A stretch of DNA of 64,000 nucleotides from Lysobacteraceae bacterium 2PB (GCA_005502915.1 SCMT01000005.1:1-64000), one strand, 5' to 3'; numbered from the stretch's first letter, positions 37,861 through 48,822 are shown. Numbers and translations are program-made. The notes: generated by a model from the letters alone, not told the origin.

Positions 37861-38643
37861 ATGACCGACTCGCTGCAGCACCATCGCAATGGACCCGTGG
37901 TCCACCTCCAGTTGCACCGCCCCGACCTGCACAATGCGTTCGACGCCGACCTGATCGAGACACTGACCTCCGCCCTGGTCGCGATCGGCGACGACCCGGC
38001 GGTCCGCGTGGTAGTGCTGGAAGGCGCCGGACCGAGCTTCTCCGCCGGTGCCGACCTCAACTGGATGCGTGGCATGGCCGGCGCCAGCGAGGCCGAGAAC
38101 CGCACCGACGCCCTCGCCCTCGCCCGCCTGATGCGCACGCTCGACGAACTGCCGCGCCCGACCATCGCCCGCGTCCACGGCGCGGCCTTCGGCGGTGGCG
38201 TCGGCCTGGTGGCCTGCTGCGACATCGCAATCGGCGCCCCGGAAGCGAAGTTCGGCCTGACCGAGAGCAAGCTCGGCCTGCTGCCGGCGGTGATCTCGCC
38301 GTACGTGATCGAAGCGATCGGCGCCCGCCAGGCGCGGCGCTGGTTCGCCACCGCCGAGATCTTCGACGCCGCCGAAGCGCTGCGCATCGGCCTGCTGCAC
38401 GCGGTGGTGCCGGCCGAGGAACTCGACGCAGCGGTGAAGCGCCAGGTCGACCTGCTGCTCAAGGCCGGGCCGGTGGCCTCCAGCGAGGCGAAGGCCCTGG
38501 TACGCCGGGTCGCCGCCGAGCACGACCGCAACCGCCTGGACCACGACAACGCCGACCTGATCGCGCGCCTGCGCGTCTCGGCGGAGGGCCAGGAAGGACT
38601 CGGCGCCTTCCTCGACAAGCGCAAGCCCGGCTGGATCGCGTGA
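37861..38643 (+). CDS. liuC: Enoyl-CoA hydratase/methylglutaconyl-CoA hydratase, 260 aa
   Basis: A crotonase-fold enzyme. The oxyanion-hole segments LEGAGPSFSAGADLNWM and VHGAAFGGGVGLVACCDIAI, and GLTESKLGLLPAVISPYVIE, fit the methylglutaconyl-CoA hydratase (LiuC) subgroup, which hydrates methylglutaconyl-CoA to HMG-CoA. The context supports this, since the carboxylase alpha and HMG-CoA lyase genes follow. The start at 37861 gives the family N-terminus MTDSLQHHRNGPVVHLQLHR. It overlaps the cupin gene start (GTGA), so the two are translated together. Confidence 0.85.
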   Translation: MTDSLQHHRNGPVVHLQLHRPDLHNAFDADLIETLTSALVAIGDDPAVRVVVLEGAGPSFSAGADLNWMRGMAGASEAENRTDALALARLMRTLDELPRPTIARVHGAAFGGGVGLVACCDIAIGAPEAKFGLTESKLGLLPAVISPYVIEAIGARQARRWFATAEIFDAAEALRIGLLHAVVPAEELDAAVKRQVDLLLKAGPVASSEAKALVRRVAAEHDRNRLDHDNADLIARLRVSAEGQEGLGAFLDKRKPGWIA

Positions 38644-39173
38644 GCACCGGAGGTCCTGCCGCGATGACCGCCCCCATCCTCAACCTCGACGCCGTCGAAC
38701 TGATCGACCTGGCCGAACGCGCGCGCCAGCGCGGCACGACGATGCCGGAAGGCCGCTTCGGCGGCAGCATCGGGCCGATCGCGCCGCGCATCGGCGCGCG
38801 CAAGCTCGGCTACAACCTGACCGTGATCCATCCGGGCAAGGCCGCGTTCCCGAAGCACAGCCATCGCGCCAACGAGGAAATGTTCTTCGTGATCGAAGGT
38901 GCGGGCGAACTGCGGCTCGGCGATGCGGTGCATCCGATCCGTGCCGGCGACGTGATCGCCTGCCCGCCCGGCGGCCCCGAGACCGCGCACCAGCTGGTCA
39001 ACACCGGCGACGCCCCGATGCGCGTGCTCGCGGTGAGCACGATGGAATATCCCGAGATCTGCGAATACCCCGACTCCGGCAAGTTCCTCGCCACCACCGG
39101 CATGCAGCCCGGCGACTTCCGCCACGTCGGCCGCCCCGGCGATGGGCTTGATTACTGGGATGGCGAAGCGTGA
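38640..39173 (+). CDS. Cupin-domain protein inside the leucine pathway, 177 aa
   Basis: The beta-barrel is a cupin with a first motif FPKHSHRANEEMFFVIEGAG (His, His, Glu), which can bind a metal, and a second motif region ETAHQLVNTGDAPMR with a further His. The C-terminus (KFLATTGMQPGDFRHVGRPG) is like secreted or sugar-metabolism cupins. Its reaction is unknown. It is translationally coupled to liuC (GTG start at 38640 in a GTGA overlap; an ATG at 38664 is an alternative). It has no obvious link to leucine catabolism, but operon membership suggests it. Confidence 0.7.
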   Translation: MSTGGPAAMTAPILNLDAVELIDLAERARQRGTTMPEGRFGGSIGPIAPRIGARKLGYNLTVIHPGKAAFPKHSHRANEEMFFVIEGAGELRLGDAVHPIRAGDVIACPPGGPETAHQLVNTGDAPMRVLAVSTMEYPEICEYPDSGKFLATTGMQPGDFRHVGRPGDGLDYWDGEA

Positions 39174-39200
39174 TGACGCCTGTGAGCGCGTCGCTTTTCA

Positions 39201-39678
39201 CCCTCCCCTTCAAGGGGAGGGCCGGGGTGGGGATGGGTTTGCCTTCGGTGGAGAAAGGCAGAGGAAGCGAGGACAGTCTCATGGAAGGACAAACCAGCCA
39301 ATCGATCCATCGCGGCAAACTGCAGCGCGGTCTCCGCAAGCGCATGACAGATGCAGAACAGGCGCTGTGGCGCATCCTTCGGGGGCGCCAGCTCGATGGG
39401 TGCAAGTTCCGTCGCCAACATCCCTATGAGAACTACATCCTCGATTTCGTCTGCCTCGAACACCGCATGGTGATCGAAGTGGACGGCGGTCAACATGCGG
39501 AATCCTCAAGCGACGAGGCGCGTGACGCTGCACTCGCCGCTGCAGGCTTCATGGTTCTGCGTTTCTGGAATCACGATGTGCTTGCCGATGCCCACGCGGT
39601 CGGCGACGAAATCCTGCGCCGGCTGCAGGACATCAAGACAACCCATCCCCACCCCGGCCCTCCCCTTGAAGGGGAGGG
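39201..39678. repeat. Perfect 39-bp inverted repeats flanking a DUF559 gene
   Basis: The left arm (39201-39239, beginning CCCTCCCCTTCAAGGGGAGG) and right arm (39640-39678) are exact reverse complements, each also containing an internal CCCTCCCCTTCAAGGGGAGG palindrome. Between them lies the start and most of the DUF559 gene; the right arm is inside its 3' end (coding TTHPHPGPPLEGEG). The arms could be ends of a small mobile cassette. No target-site duplication was apparent to me. Confidence 0.85.
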
Positions 39679-39744
39679 AGACAAGCTCGGGCACCTCCAC
39701 CCTCTCGCCTCGTCCTGTGGCGGGAACAGCATGAGCGGCACCTG

Positions 39745-39745
<1 letters not shown>
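39281..39745 (+). CDS. DUF559 endonuclease-like protein, 154 aa
   Basis: The protein matches the DUF559 (very-short-patch-repair-like) fold: LRKRMTDAEQALWRILRGRQ, GCKFRRQHPYENYILDFVCL, the acidic VIEVDGGQHAESS motif, AALAAAGFMVLRFWNHDVL and EILRRLQDI. The E-V-D-G-G-Q-H segment resembles the active site of PD-(D/E)XK-type nucleases. ATG 39281 has a GAGGA Shine-Dalgarno sequence, and the preceding codons run through the repeat. It lies within perfect inverted repeats and just before the carboxylase alpha gene, overlapping its start by a single base, so it sits in the middle of the leucine operon. Confidence 0.82.
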
Positions 39746-41783
<2,038 letters not shown>

Positions 41784-41787
<4 letters not shown>

Positions 41788-42371
41788 ACGCCTGCCTGCG
41801 CAGCCTCGCCGCGATCGCGCTGGCCGCCGGACTGCTCGGCGGCTGCGTGACCTTCGAACACGCGCCGGTCTCGCGCTACGACTGCGACCCCGCCCTGGCC
41901 GGCCAATGGCAGACCGTCAAGACCGAACGCCTGCCGCGCCCGATCGAAGTCGGTGCCGATTGCCGCATGCGCTGGCCGCTGAACGACGGAAGCACCTACG
42001 AGACGACGTTGCGGAGTTTCACCCTCGACGACCACCGCTATCTCGCGTTCACGCCCGAGGAAGCCGATCGCCTGATGGACATGGACGGCGACCTGCGCAA
42101 GCGCGCGCCCGCCGGCAGCGTGCTGCTGGCGCGCTACCGGATCGACGGCGATGAGGTGAAGGTCTGGCTGGCCGATCCCGAAGTCGCACTCGCGCCGACG
42201 CAGGCGGGCACCGCCCCTGCCCGTCGCCTCGAAGACCGCCTCGCCCATGTCGAAGGCAGCCGACGCGCGACGGCGAAGCTGCTGCGCACGCAGGGCGATG
42301 CGCTGTTCCGCGCCAGCCAGGCCGAAGGCATGACCCGCCTCAAGCGCGTCCCGACGGAAGCTGCGCCATGA
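41784..42371 (+). CDS. Lipoprotein of unknown role in the leucine operon, 195 aa
   Basis: The N-terminus is a lipoprotein signal (SLAAIALAAGLLGGCVTF) with the lipobox LGGC. The mature part has a small beta-rich domain (GQWQTVKTERLPRPIEVGAD, two Cys in RYDCDPA and GADCRMRW) followed by Arg/Ala-rich helices. I do not recognise a family. It overlaps both neighbours by four bases (ATGA) and is thus strictly coupled to the carboxylase alpha and HMG-CoA lyase genes. A periplasmic partner in a cytosolic pathway is unexpected. Confidence 0.75.
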
Positions 42372-43264
42372 GCGACTTCGTCCGCATCGTCGAAGTCGGG
42401 CCGCGCGACGGCCTGCAGAACGAGAAGACCCTCGTCCCGGCGGCCGACAAGATCGCGCTGATCGACCGGTTGTCCGCCACCGGCCTGCGCAGCATCGAGG
42501 CCACCAGCTTCGTCAGCCCGAAGTGGGTGCCGCAGCTGGCCGACGCCACCGAGGTCTACACCGGCATCACGAAAGCACCCGGCGTGCGCTATCCGGTGCT
42601 GGTGCCGAACGAACAGGGCTACGAGCGCGCACGTGCGGTCGGCGTGGACGAGATCGCGGTGTTCACCGCCGCCTCCGAAGCGTTCAACCGCAAGAACATC
42701 AACGCCTCGATCGAGGAATCCCTGCAGCGTTTCGCGCCGGTCATCGAGCGCGCGAAGGCCGACGGCGTCGCGGTGCGCGGCTACGTCTCGACCGTGCTCG
42801 GCTGCCCCTATCAGGGCGATGTACCTGTGGCCGAGGTGGTACGTGTGGCGAAGGCTCTGCACGCCATGGGCTGCTACGAGGTGTCGCTGGGCGACACGAT
42901 CGGCGTCGGCACCCCGGCGAAGGCCGCAGCCATGCTGCGCGCGGTGGCGACCGAAGTGCCGATGCCGGCGCTGGCCATCCATTTCCACGACACCTACGGC
43001 CAGGCGCTGGCCAACATCCACGCCTGCCTCGACGAAGGCGTGCGCGTGGTCGATGCCGCCGTGTCAGGCACCGGCGGCTGCCCGTACGCGAAAGGCGCGA
43101 GCGGGAATGTCGCAAGCGAGGATGTCGTGTATATGCTGCACGGCATGGGCATCGACACCGGCATCGACCTCGACGCACTCAGCGCCACCGGGCGCTGGCT
43201 GGCCGAGCGGCTGGGCCGGCCCAGTGGCAGCAGATTCACGTTGGCAAGGACCGCCGCCCCATGA
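42368..43264 (+). CDS. liuE: Hydroxymethylglutaryl-CoA lyase, 298 aa
   Basis: This TIM-barrel lyase cleaves HMG-CoA into acetoacetate and acetyl-CoA, the last step of leucine breakdown. Signatures are IVEVGPRDGLQNEK, TAASEAFNRKNINASIEES, VRGYVSTVLGCPYQGDV, the metal-binding HFHDTYGQALANIHA (HxH) and the loop SGTGGCPYAKGASGNVASED with the catalytic Cys. The length (298) is normal. It overlaps the upstream lipoprotein and the downstream GGDEF/EAL gene by four bases each. With liuA, liuB, liuC and liuD it completes the route from isovaleryl-CoA. Confidence 0.95.
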   Translation: MSDFVRIVEVGPRDGLQNEKTLVPAADKIALIDRLSATGLRSIEATSFVSPKWVPQLADATEVYTGITKAPGVRYPVLVPNEQGYERARAVGVDEIAVFTAASEAFNRKNINASIEESLQRFAPVIERAKADGVAVRGYVSTVLGCPYQGDVPVAEVVRVAKALHAMGCYEVSLGDTIGVGTPAKAAAMLRAVATEVPMPALAIHFHDTYGQALANIHACLDEGVRVVDAAVSGTGGCPYAKGASGNVASEDVVYMLHGMGIDTGIDLDALSATGRWLAERLGRPSGSRFTLARTAAP

Positions 43265-45837
43265 CCGAACGCTGGCCCGATCCCGCGCAATCCCCCGCCG
43301 CCGACCTCCTGCGGACGCTGGACGCGCTGGAACGGGCCAGCGACGACACGGCCCTGCCGGAGGCGACGCGCACCCTGCTCGGCCAGGCACGCGACGCCCT
43401 GCTCGCCGCGCTGGAGGAAACCGAATCCGAGCGCCAGCGCTATCGCGCACTGCTCGACGCCGTGCCGGATCCGGTCAGCATCATCGCCTGGGACGGCACC
43501 GTGCTCGACCTCAATACCGCCGGCATGGCCGCGTATCGCCGACCGCGCGAGGAGATCGTCGGCAAGTCCATCGAGGTGCTCAACCCCGACCTGCCCAAGG
43601 ACCATCTCGGTCCGGTGTGGGCGGCGCTGAACCGCGGCGAGACCTACGTCGTCGAAGTCACCAACATGCGCGCCGACGGCAGTCGCTTTCCCGTCGAGGT
43701 GCACACCGCCGGTTTCGAGTACCGGGGCGAGAAGCGCATGGTCGCGGTCGCGCGCGACCTCAGCCAGCGATGGCAGGCCGAGTCGCGCTATCGCCTGCTG
43801 CTCGAATCGATCGATGTCGGCGTGATCCTGTTCGACCGCGAGATGCACGTGATCTCGGCCAACCCCGCCGCCTACCGCGCGATCGGCGCCGAACCCGGGC
43901 AGAGCGTGCAGAACCTCCTGCGTCCCGGCGACTGGAAGGTGGTCGATGCGCGCGGGCGACCGCTGTCGTTCCGCGACTGGCCCACCACGCAGGCGCTGGA
44001 CCATGGCCAGGTGATCAGCAACACCGTGATCGGCCTGTACTACATCCCCGACCAGCGCATGTCCTGGATCTCGGTGACCAACGTGCCGGTGTTCGAGACC
44101 GACGGCGTCACGCCCGAGTACGTGTTCGCGATGTTCAGCGACGTCACCACCCTCAAGCGCGACAACGTGCTGTTCGATCGCGCCCAGGGCCTGGCGCACA
44201 TCGGCGGCTGGGAATGGGATCGCGGCCGGCAGCGCCTGTACCTCACCCACGAAGCGCAGCGCATCCTCGGCCGCGAGCCGTCGCCGCAATCGGTCGATGC
44301 GCTGATCGCCGGCGCGCCCGCCTCCGACCGCGCGCGGCTGCGCACCGCGATCGACCGACTCATCGAATCCGGCGGCAGCTTCGACCTCGAACTGCAGTAC
44401 CTGCGCGACGACCAGCAGCCCTGCTGGGTGCGGATGATCGGCGAAGCCGATACCGCCGACCCCGGTGTGTCGCGCATCGTCGGCACGCTGCAGGACATCA
44501 CCGAACGCAAGCACGCCGAGGAATCGCTGCGCGTCCAGGCGCGCACCGATCCGCTGACCGGCCTGCTCAACCGCGACGCCATCCTGGTCGAGCTGGACCG
44601 GCGCATGCAGGACCCGGCGAATACCGAGGTCGCGGTGCTGTACATCGACCTCGATCGCTTCAAGGTCATCAACGACGTGCTCGGCCACGCTGCAGGCGAC
44701 GAACTGCTCGCTTCGGCGGCGCAGCGCATCTCGGCCGCGGTGGACGGCGAGGGTCTGATCGCACGCTTCGGCGGCGACGAATTCCTGGTCGCCTGCCAGT
44801 ACGCCGACGCCCCCGAGCGCCCGGAGCGCATCGCCGCCGCGATCCTGCAGGCACTGTCGGAGAGCTTCCGCTTCGACAACGAGGAATTCACCATCACCGC
44901 GAGCATCGGCATCGCCCGCTCGCCCGACGACGGCGTGCGCCCGCAGTCGCTGATCCAGAACGCCGACGCCGCGATGTACGACAGCAAGCGCCGCTCGCGC
45001 AACGCCTGGCAGGCATTCACCCCCGCGCTGGCACAGACCCAGGCCGATCGCCTGTGGATGGAAACCCACCTGCGCCGCGCCGCCGACAACGGCGAGTTCC
45101 ATCTCGTCTACCAGCCGCAGGTCGACCTGCAGAGCGGCCGCATCGTCTCCGCCGAAGCGCTGATCCGCTGGCAGAACCACCTGCTCGGCGAACTGCGTCC
45201 GGATCGCTTCATCAGCCACGCCGAGACCACCGGCGACATCGTGCGCATCGGCGGCTGGGTGCTGCGCGAGGCCTGCCGCCAGGCCGCCGACTGGCGCAAC
45301 GCCGGCCTGGGCATCGTGCGTGTCGCGGTGAACGTCTCCTACCGCCAGTTCGTCGGGGAAGACCTCGCCGACACCGTGCGCCGCCTGCTCGGCGAGTTCG
45401 GCCTTCCCGGGGAAGCACTGGAGCTGGAATTCACCGAGCGCGTGCTGATCGAGGACGCACCCGACACCCTGCGCAATTTCGCCGAGCTGCGCGAGATGGG
45501 CGTGATGCTGACCATCGACGACTTCGGCGAAGGCTACAGCGCACTGAACTATCTGCGCCGGCTGCCGATCCACGGCCTGAAGCTCAGCCAGCTGTTCGTC
45601 GAAGGCGTGCCGCACAACCACTCCGATGTCGCGGTATGCCAGGCAGTCTGCGGCATCGCCAGCAGCCTGGGCCTGGGGCTCGTCGCCGAGGGCGTGGAAT
45701 CGGAAGCGCAGCGCCAGTTCCTGCTGCGCCTCGGCGTCCCCGTCGGCCAGGGCTTCCTGTTCGCCCCCGGCCTCAAGCCCGACGAATTCGCCCGCCGCCT
45801 GCGCCAGGAAGGCCCCCGGTCGGCGGCGGCGCATTGA
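43261..45837 (+). CDS. PAS-PAS-PAS-GGDEF-EAL cyclic-di-GMP protein, 858 aa
   Basis: Following a helical N-terminus are three PAS-like domains (about 60-170, 178-290, 300-420), a GGDEF domain with an intact RFGGDEFLV (about residue 502), and an EAL domain with SAEALIRWQ (about residue 630), EFTERVL, the DDFGEGYSAL motif and AEGVESEAQ. Both active motifs are complete, so it may synthesise and degrade c-di-GMP, although in tandem proteins one is often dominant; the usual KID after the second Asp motif is KLS here. No membrane helix is present. The start (ATGA overlap) couples it to HMG-CoA lyase. Confidence 0.92.
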   Translation: MTERWPDPAQSPAADLLRTLDALERASDDTALPEATRTLLGQARDALLAALEETESERQRYRALLDAVPDPVSIIAWDGTVLDLNTAGMAAYRRPREEIVGKSIEVLNPDLPKDHLGPVWAALNRGETYVVEVTNMRADGSRFPVEVHTAGFEYRGEKRMVAVARDLSQRWQAESRYRLLLESIDVGVILFDREMHVISANPAAYRAIGAEPGQSVQNLLRPGDWKVVDARGRPLSFRDWPTTQALDHGQVISNTVIGLYYIPDQRMSWISVTNVPVFETDGVTPEYVFAMFSDVTTLKRDNVLFDRAQGLAHIGGWEWDRGRQRLYLTHEAQRILGREPSPQSVDALIAGAPASDRARLRTAIDRLIESGGSFDLELQYLRDDQQPCWVRMIGEADTADPGVSRIVGTLQDITERKHAEESLRVQARTDPLTGLLNRDAILVELDRRMQDPANTEVAVLYIDLDRFKVINDVLGHAAGDELLASAAQRISAAVDGEGLIARFGGDEFLVACQYADAPERPERIAAAILQALSESFRFDNEEFTITASIGIARSPDDGVRPQSLIQNADAAMYDSKRRSRNAWQAFTPALAQTQADRLWMETHLRRAADNGEFHLVYQPQVDLQSGRIVSAEALIRWQNHLLGELRPDRFISHAETTGDIVRIGGWVLREACRQAADWRNAGLGIVRVAVNVSYRQFVGEDLADTVRRLLGEFGLPGEALELEFTERVLIEDAPDTLRNFAELREMGVMLTIDDFGEGYSALNYLRRLPIHGLKLSQLFVEGVPHNHSDVAVCQAVCGIASSLGLGLVAEGVESEAQRQFLLRLGVPVGQGFLFAPGLKPDEFARRLRQEGPRSAAAH

Positions 45838-45862
45838 TCCTCCCATCCCTCTTCCCGACGCA

Positions 45863-46381
45863 ATGTCCCCTGCATCCCCACTCCGCATCCGCCCCATCGA
45901 AGCCCGCGACGACGCGGCCATCGCCACGATCATCCGCACCGTGATGCCCGAGTTCGGCGCCTGCGGGTCGGGCTTCGCGATCAGCGACCCCGAAGTCGAC
46001 TGGATGCATCGCGCCTACGCCGAACCGCGTTCTGCCTACTTCGTCGTCGAGCGCGACCACGGCGACGGCCACTGGGTCGTCGAAGGTGGCGGCGGCGTCG
46101 CGCCGCTGGCCGGCGGCGACGAAGCGACCTGCGAGCTGCGCAAGATGTATTTCCTGCCGTCGCTGCGCGGCCTCGGCGCGGGCGCCGCGCTGATGGCGCG
46201 CTGCCTGGACGCCGCGCGCGGCTTCGGTTTCGCCCGCTGCTACCTCGAGACCCTCACCGGCATGGACGCCGCGATGCGCCTGTACGAACGCAGCGGCTTC
46301 CGCCGCATCGATCGCGCCATGGGCGATACCGGACACGGTGGCTGCAACACGTTCTACCTGCGCGAACTGGGCGAGGGCTGA
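45863..46381 (+). CDS. GNAT family N-acetyltransferase, 172 aa
   Basis: A GNAT fold is seen: the N-terminal IRPIEARDDAAIATIIRTVM, the central beta strand pair with ELRKMYFLPSLRGLGAGAAL providing the R-G-x-G-x-A acetyl-CoA loop, and the final LYERSGFRRI motif, common in GNATs. The substrate is unknown. Conserved acidic and Cys residues (GACGSGFAISDPEVDWMHRA) near the N-terminus suggest it may act on small amines or amino acids. It lies 25 bp after the c-di-GMP gene, so it could be the last member of that transcript, and a terminator follows. Confidence 0.85.
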   Translation: MSPASPLRIRPIEARDDAAIATIIRTVMPEFGACGSGFAISDPEVDWMHRAYAEPRSAYFVVERDHGDGHWVVEGGGGVAPLAGGDEATCELRKMYFLPSLRGLGAGAALMARCLDAARGFGFARCYLETLTGMDAAMRLYERSGFRRIDRAMGDTGHGGCNTFYLRELGEG

Positions 46382-46471
46382 CCGCGCCTGACGCCAACGG
46401 CAGGGCGCGAGGCGCTCGTCCCTGCTCCGACGCTGCGCAAAAAGCGTGTTCCCTTCTTGCGCCGCGCAATG

Positions 46472-46497
46472 AAAAACCCCGCCGAAGCGGGGTTTTT
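46472..46497. terminator. Bidirectional terminator between the GNAT gene and fadL
   Basis: Perfect 11-bp stem AAAAACCCCGC/GCGGGGTTTTT (46472-46482 and 46487-46497) with a CGAA loop. Both strands have a T-run, so it can stop the rightward GNAT transcript and the leftward fadL transcript. Confidence 0.92.
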
Positions 46498-46520
46498 CGT
46501 GTCCTGCGATGCGCTTGCGA

Positions 46521-47933
46521 TCAGAAGTGGTACTGCGCGGAAACGCCGAACAGGTTCACGTTGCTGCTGTACTCGCCGAACAGCACGTGGCGCTGGCTGT
46601 CGATGATGCCGATCTTCGGCTTGTCCGGCTGGATGCGGGTGTAGGCCGCGTTGACTTCGAGGTTGTCGCTCACGTTCCAGGTCAGGCCCAGCGAGAACCA
46701 GCGACGGTCTTCGTCGGGCAGGCGCGTGGTGCGGGTGTGGAAGGTCGTCGGGGTTTCGTCGTACGCATAACCGCCGCGCACGGTGAACTTGTCCGACAGC
46801 GCGTACTCGGCGCCCACCGACCAGAAGGTCGTGTCGGTCCAGCGGAATTCTTCCGAGGAGATCGGCTGGAAGGCGTTGTCGAAGTAGATGGTGACGGCCT
46901 GGACCGAGTGCCAGTCGGTCTGCGAGTAGTCGGCCATCAGCGCGAGCTTGTCGTTGAGCTGCCAGGCCATGCTCAGGGTGCTGACGCTGGGCGTGGTCAG
47001 GGGCGCGGTGGCGCCGGTGTCGCGGAAACCGTTGCCGAGCACCGAGAGCTGGGCGCGCTGGGCCGGGGTCAGCGGCGCGGCCGGGTTGGCGGCCAGTGCG
47101 GCGAAGCCCGGCTGGGCGCCGGCGAAGGCGGCCGGCAGGGTGAAGTCGGCGCGACCACGCAGTTCATGGTCGATTTCCGAACGGTGCGTGAAGCCGAACG
47201 CCAGGCTGTCGGTCGGACGCCAGTTCAGGCCGAGGATCCAGCCCAGGCCATGGTCGTCGCCCTGCACGCTGACCGAGCCGTCGGCCGACTGCGGGCGGGC
47301 GCCCGGGACGCCGGCGCCGAGCATGATCGTGCCGAAGTCGATGCTGTTGTCGAGGGTGGCTTCGGCCTTCTCGTAGATCAGGCCCACGCCGACCGAGAAG
47401 CGGTCCGGCACGATCTCGTAGGCGGCGGAGAGGGTCACGTCGACCGTCTTCACTTCCGACTTGGTGGACGAGTAGCGGCCGACCCAGTTCTTGTCGTATT
47501 CGGTCTTCAGGCCGAACGGCGCGCTGACCATGGCGCCGAAGGTCAGGCCGTTGTCGAACTTGTGGATGAAGGACATCGCCGGCACCGGGGTCGGCTCGCC
47601 GATGTCGCCGCCTTGGCCGCCGGTCAGCGGCGCAGCGAGCGGGCCCAGGCCATTGCCGGCGTAGCCGCTGCCTTCGAATTCAGCGTTGAGATCGATGACC
47701 GTCAGGTCGACCTGGGCGGTGGTCTCGTCGAACTGGGTCATGGTCGCGGGGTTGTTCACGACGACCGAGGCATCGCCCTTGGCGACACCGGAACCGGCAA
47801 AAGCGCGGCCCATGGCCTTGACGCTGTTTTCCTTCAGCTGGAAGCCCGAGGCATGGGCCTGGCCGAAGGTCAGCGCGCCGGCGATGCCGAGGGCCAGCGC
47901 GGTGAGGGGGATGAAGCGGTGGTAGGTCTGCAT
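46521..47933 (-). CDS. fadL: FadL-family outer-membrane long-chain fatty-acid channel, 470 aa
   Basis: A signal peptide (FIPLTALALGIAGALTFGQA) precedes the N-terminal plug signature SGFQLKENSVKAMGRAFAGSG with NNPATMTQF, and the rest alternates beta strands ending in a C-terminal aromatic (SAQYHF). This is the FadL/OmpP1 family, which moves fatty acids or hydrophobic compounds across the outer membrane. The length is a little longer than E. coli FadL (about 446). The N-terminus is chosen at ATG 47933. It is divergent from the rhomboid gene. Confidence 0.92.
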   Translation of the reverse strand: MQTYHRFIPLTALALGIAGALTFGQAHASGFQLKENSVKAMGRAFAGSGVAKGDASVVVNNPATMTQFDETTAQVDLTVIDLNAEFEGSGYAGNGLGPLAAPLTGGQGGDIGEPTPVPAMSFIHKFDNGLTFGAMVSAPFGLKTEYDKNWVGRYSSTKSEVKTVDVTLSAAYEIVPDRFSVGVGLIYEKAEATLDNSIDFGTIMLGAGVPGARPQSADGSVSVQGDDHGLGWILGLNWRPTDSLAFGFTHRSEIDHELRGRADFTLPAAFAGAQPGFAALAANPAAPLTPAQRAQLSVLGNGFRDTGATAPLTTPSVSTLSMAWQLNDKLALMADYSQTDWHSVQAVTIYFDNAFQPISSEEFRWTDTTFWSVGAEYALSDKFTVRGGYAYDETPTTFHTRTTRLPDEDRRWFSLGLTWNVSDNLEVNAAYTRIQPDKPKIGIIDSQRHVLFGEYSSNVNLFGVSAQYHF

Positions 47934-48068
47934 GATGCTGGCGTCTCCGTGGACAGGTGGTGTGTCGCGCCGCGCGGACGGGGTTGCGTTCCCTCCCCCG
48001 CTCCGCTCCTGCCGGAAGCCCCCTCCCGACGTACGACGGCGTATGTACTATACATTCCATGTTAACCG

Positions 48069-48084
48069 AACGCTAACAAGCGTT
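48069..48084. promoter_or_regulatory. Inverted repeat in the fadL/rhomboid divergent region, possible operator
   Basis: AACGCT (48069-48074) and AGCGTT (48079-48084) are exact reverse complements separated by AACA, within an AT-rich stretch (48041-48090) that also carries TTAACC and TATCCT 16 bp apart, a weak promoter-like pair for rhomboid. It could bind a regulator. The call is tentative. Confidence 0.3.
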
Positions 48085-48129
48085 ATCCTGCGTGAGGTCT
48101 CACCTCGGACATCAGGTTCCGCGCGCCGC

Positions 48130-48822
48130 ATGTTCGTTCAGCTCCCGTCACGCACCAAGTCCGGCCTGCGCTGGGCCACGCCGCTGGTCTTCGCGGCGCT
48201 ATGGTGCGCGTTCCTGTGGATCAGCACGCGGATGCCGACGACCCAGCGGATGCTGCTGGAGGACTGGGGCGCGCTGACCGGCGGCCCGGGCCTGCCCGAG
48301 ACCTGGCAGGCGCTGTGGTCGAGCCTGCGCTGGAAGACGCTGTTCACGGCGATCTTCCTGCACGCGGACTGGGCCCACCTGCTTGGCAACCTGATCTTCC
48401 TGTTGATCTTCGGCCTGCCGGCGGAACGGGCGATGGGCCCGTGGCGGTTCCTGCTGCTGTTCCTGGTCGGCGGCGCCGTGGCCAACCTGGCGACCGTACT
48501 GATGATCGGCACGCCGGAGCGGCTGGTGATCGGCGCCAGCGGCGCGGTCGCGGCGGTAATCGGCGCCTATCTTGCCCTGTTCCCGCGCGCCAAGCTCGGC
48601 GTGGTGGTGCCGCTGGGCCTGTTCCTGGAATTCATCCGTGCCCCGGCCTCGCTGCTGATCGGGGTCTGGGCGATCCTGCAGGTGGTGTTCGCCTACATCG
48701 GCCCGGCGTTCGGCGCGGTGGCCTGGAGCGCGCACATCGCCGGCTTCCTGTTCGGCGTGGTCTTCGCGGTGCTGGCCCGGGCCGGGATCGAACGCCGGCT
48801 GCGCCACGCCAAGGGGTGGTAA
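48130..48822 (+). CDS. Rhomboid-family intramembrane serine protease, 230 aa
   Basis: Six or so membrane helices are present. The catalytic Ser lies in VIGASGAVAAVIGAYLALF (GxSG), and the catalytic His in AWSAHIAGFLFG; the HADWAHLLGNLIFLL loop carries the His-x-x-x-Asn element of the family. All active-site positions are intact, so it should cleave transmembrane substrates within the inner membrane. The start at 48130 is the first ATG placing MFVQLPSRTKSG at the N-terminus; the longer in-frame extension runs through the intergenic region. Substrates are unknown. Confidence 0.88.
   Translation: MFVQLPSRTKSGLRWATPLVFAALWCAFLWISTRMPTTQRMLLEDWGALTGGPGLPETWQALWSSLRWKTLFTAIFLHADWAHLLGNLIFLLIFGLPAERAMGPWRFLLLFLVGGAVANLATVLMIGTPERLVIGASGAVAAVIGAYLALFPRAKLGVVVPLGLFLEFIRAPASLLIGVWAILQVVFAYIGPAFGAVAWSAHIAGFLFGVVFAVLARAGIERRLRHAKGW

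Noticed and set aside
39201-39678. Intact IS element
   Set aside because: No transposase is present between the arms, and I could not find a target-site duplication; it is reported as inverted repeats with a nuclease-like gene only.
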